From DASYKT01 sp035995185 (GTDB lineage Bacteria > Acidobacteriota > Blastocatellia > Pyrinomonadales > Pyrinomonadaceae): a stretch of 64,000 nt of DNA. Where the stretch lies: assembly GCA_035995185.1 (NCBI GenBank), contig DASYKT010000041.1, positions 62,001-126,000 on the forward strand, written 5' to 3'. Below, in pieces: positions 61,743 through 64,000 of the stretch (position 1 is the stretch's first letter; every line of letters begins with the position of its first letter). The notes beneath the pieces are model-generated. The model ran no database searches, had not been told where the DNA came from, and worked only from the letters and a program-made list of their open reading frames with translations. The position numbers and the translations under genes were made by a program.

Positions 61743-63641
61743 ATGTGCGGTATTAACGGCATTGCTTTTTCACCCGGCTCCGGCAGGCAGATCGACGAAA
61801 ACGTCCTGTGCCGGATGCGCGACGTGTTTGCCTATCGCGGGCCCGACGATGCCGGTGCTTTTATTGATGGGAATGTGGGGCTCGGCCACCGCCGCTTAAG
61901 CATCGTCGACGTTTCAAACGGCCACCAGCCGATGAAAAACTCGCAAGGTTCGCTGGTCATCACTTACAACGGCGAGATCTACAATCACGCCGATCACCGC
62001 GAAGACCTGATCGCGCGCGGGCACACCTATCAAACGCATTGCGACACCGAAACCATCCTGCATCTTTATGCCGAATACGGCGCGGGCTGTGTGGAATATT
62101 TGCGCGGAATGTTTGCCTTTGCGATCTGGGACGCGCGTAAAAAAGAGCTTTTTATTGCCCGCGATCGCTTCGGGGTAAAGCCGCTTTATTACGTTCATGA
62201 CGAACAGGGAAATTTGTTTTTTGCATCGGAGATCAAAGCCCTACTGGAAGCCGGCGCGGTAAAAGCCGAGGTTAATTTTAATGTTTTGCCCGACCAGCTC
62301 GCCAACCACGGGACCTCGGGTGACGAAACTCTTTTTGCCGGAGTAAAACGCCTGGCGCCCGGCCACACCTTGTTATGGAAAGACGGGTGCATCGAAATTC
62401 GCAAGTTCTGGGACCTCAGCTTTGAACCCAAGCATGAGGCAAAAAGTGACGCGGAGTTTGTCGAAGAGTGGCGCGATCTTTTTCGTGAGTCGGTCAAGCT
62501 GCGGTTGATGGCCGATGTGCCGTTGGGAATGTTTCTCTCGGGCGGCATTGATTCTTCCGCCATCGCCGCGATGATGTCGACCATGGTCGATGACCCGATC
62601 AAGACTTTTTCCGTCGCATTCAATGAGCGCGATGCCAACGAACTGGAATACGCGCGGCTGGTCGCGGAAAAATATAAGACCGACCATCACGAGATCACCA
62701 TCTCACCGGCGCAATTTTTCGAAGCTTTACCGCAGCTCATCTGGCATGAAGACGAACCGCTCGGGTTTTCCGCAAGCGTGCCGCTTTATTTCGTCTCCAA
62801 ACTGGCACAGCAGCACGTGAAAGTCGTCCTGACCGGCGAAGGCAGTGATGAAATTCTGGGCGGTTATGGACGTTATCAGAAAGCGCTGGCGCTCTTAAAT
62901 TACGGCGAAAAATACGAGAGCTTTACGCCCGGATTTTTGCGCGAAGCGGTTAAGGCCGGCGTGGCGACACTGCCTGCCTCGTTAAACCGCAAACTGAAAC
63001 GCACCTTTCTCGCGCTCGACGCCGATATCGAAAATCTTTATTTCGACAATTTCGCCATCTTTACCAAATTGATGCAGGGCGGCCTGTTATCCGCCGGCGC
63101 AAGGGCCAGGATCGCCGATACAAACCCGTACACCGGTCTGCACCGCTGGATGGAAAATACCGATGCCGAAGAGCTGCTCGACAAGCTTTTGTACGCCGAC
63201 ACCAAAACCTATCTGCATGAACTGCTGATGAAACAGGACCAGATGAGCATGGCGGCGTCGATCGAAAGCCGCGTGCCTTTTCTCGATCACAAGCTGGTGG
63301 AATTTACCGCGCGGATGCCGGTCGAAATGAAATTGCGCGGCAAAACGACCAAGTGGCTTTTGCGCGAAGCAATGAAGGGAATTTTGCCCGAAACGATCCT
63401 GACTCGGAAGAAGATGGGTTTTCCCGTGCCGCTCGGCAACTGGTTTAGAAATGAATTCAAGAACGTGATCGACGAATACGTCTTAAGCGAGCGCGCCTTG
63501 TCGCGCGGCATTTTCAACGCCGAATTTGTGCGCGGCCTGGTCGCGCAGCATAACGGGGGCGAAAATCACGACCAGCGTCTCTGGTTTTTGGTCAACTTTG
63601 AAATGTGGCAGCGAAGATTTATCGACGGGGAAACAAAATGA
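61743..63641 (+). CDS. asnB: Asparagine synthase-type amidotransferase (second)
   Basis: A 632-residue paralogue of the gene at 56035. MCGINGIAFSPGSG gives Cys2; FAYRGPDDAG, VITYNGEIYN and the PP-loop LSGGIDSSAIAAM (near residue 260) are intact, as is VLTGEGSDEILGGYGRY. It starts 5 nt after the heparinase stop and its own stop overlaps the next ATG (ATGA), so it is translated within one operon. As above, amidation of a sugar or glycan carboxylate is more likely than asparagine synthesis; the symbol marks homology only. Confidence 0.9.
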   Translation: MCGINGIAFSPGSGRQIDENVLCRMRDVFAYRGPDDAGAFIDGNVGLGHRRLSIVDVSNGHQPMKNSQGSLVITYNGEIYNHADHREDLIARGHTYQTHCDTETILHLYAEYGAGCVEYLRGMFAFAIWDARKKELFIARDRFGVKPLYYVHDEQGNLFFASEIKALLEAGAVKAEVNFNVLPDQLANHGTSGDETLFAGVKRLAPGHTLLWKDGCIEIRKFWDLSFEPKHEAKSDAEFVEEWRDLFRESVKLRLMADVPLGMFLSGGIDSSAIAAMMSTMVDDPIKTFSVAFNERDANELEYARLVAEKYKTDHHEITISPAQFFEALPQLIWHEDEPLGFSASVPLYFVSKLAQQHVKVVLTGEGSDEILGGYGRYQKALALLNYGEKYESFTPGFLREAVKAGVATLPASLNRKLKRTFLALDADIENLYFDNFAIFTKLMQGGLLSAGARARIADTNPYTGLHRWMENTDAEELLDKLLYADTKTYLHELLMKQDQMSMAASIESRVPFLDHKLVEFTARMPVEMKLRGKTTKWLLREAMKGILPETILTRKKMGFPVPLGNWFRNEFKNVIDEYVLSERALSRGIFNAEFVRGLVAQHNGGENHDQRLWFLVNFEMWQRRFIDGETK

Positions 63642-64000
63642 ATTATCAGATATTAAACGCGTACCCTGATGATAAAACGCTTGCCGCCTGGCAGGATTTT
63701 TTAACCGGCGCCGCGTATCCGACCCATTACGTCACGCCGGGATTTTTTACCGATCCTTTTATTCGCGGTGGTGAAAAATTTGCGGTTCTAGCCTTTGACG
63801 GAGAAAAGATCGCGGCGGTTTTGACCGGGGTCGATACCGGAAAGACGATCTCGTCCGGTTTGGCGGTGCGTCCGCAGACCGTGTTTCACAAAGACACTGA
63901 CCGCGCGGCCGCGGCCAAGGCCCTGCTCGAAGGAATGCTGGAAAAAGGCGGCGACAGCCTCGAGGTAATAAATTTTCATAGCTGGGAGCCCGTCGAAAAA
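63638..64000 (+). CDS. GNAT/FemAB-like acetyltransferase, partial at window edge
   Basis: An open frame starting at ATG 63638 (overlapping the previous stop by 4 nt) runs without a stop to the end of the window: 121 residues seen. The segments LAAWQDFLTGAAYPTHYVTP and GEKFAVLAFDGEKIAAVLTG resemble the N-terminal half of GNAT/FemAB-like (BioF2/CelD-type) acyltransferases common in exopolysaccharide clusters. The catalytic half is beyond the window, so the call is tentative. Confidence 0.55.
   Translation, partial: MNYQILNAYPDDKTLAAWQDFLTGAAYPTHYVTPGFFTDPFIRGGEKFAVLAFDGEKIAAVLTGVDTGKTISSGLAVRPQTVFHKDTDRAAAAKALLEGMLEKGGDSLEVINFHSWEPVEK

Overview
The window looks like a chromosomal segment of an Acidobacteriota bacterium, probably class Blastocatellia (Pyrinomonadales-like). 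This is inferred from the gene mix: an S46 dipeptidyl-peptidase, a multihaem-like/FG-GAP surface protein, YVTN propellers, DUF4097 and zf-TFIIB proteins, a TPR-Fis regulator, a gene density of about one per kb and moderate-to-high GC. No rRNA gene is present to confirm it. Many gaps carry long inverted repeats that belong to several dispersed families.

Layout. 0.4-4.5 kb: S46 peptidase and a CxxCH/FG-GAP surface protein, convergent across a perfect 23-bp hairpin. 4.5-7.5 kb: dCTP deaminase, then a three-gene minus-strand operon of unknown function (large membrane protein, HU-like protein with acidic tail, small membrane protein). 7.7-12.2 kb: a Vgb-like propeller, a stand-alone Mrr-N/EVE-like domain and the permease/ATPase pair of a sugar ABC importer. 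12.5-17.5 kb: small membrane protein, dnaX with an A9 slippery run, subclass B3-like metallo-beta-lactamase, two tRNA-Ser genes around an aquaporin-Z remnant, and tadA. 17.8-29.8 kb: DUF2270, a zf-TFIIB/esterase/M24 peptidase operon, a 16-repeat YVTN protein, SuhB-like phosphatase, regulators and a class V aminotransferase. 29.9-33 kb: a four-domain rhodanese broken by a one-base frameshift, DUF6868 and TraB/GumN. 33-36.5 kb: ECF sigma / anti-sigma / two DUF4097 proteins. 36.5-41 kb: ppk1, then a divergent pair of a small secreted peptide and a TPR-Fis regulator.

41.3-64 kb is a surface-polysaccharide locus: DegT aminotransferase, TPR/CBM protein, two Wzy-like polymerases/ligases, two GT2 glycosyltransferases, Wzx flippase, two AsnB-type amidotransferases, a deacetylase-like protein, a heparinase II/III and a truncated GNAT/FemAB-like gene at the edge. 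It is interrupted by a hotdog thioesterase, an acyl-CoA ligase, a structured RNA (47631-47963) with tmRNA-like signatures but no recognisable tRNA-like domain, and a zinc-finger / atypical sigma-like pair whose sigma-like gene has a long structured leader.

The best candidates for something undescribed are the rod-ended tmRNA-like RNA, the secreted-peptide/TPR-Fis pair, the HU-centred membrane operon and the gene-end hairpin families.
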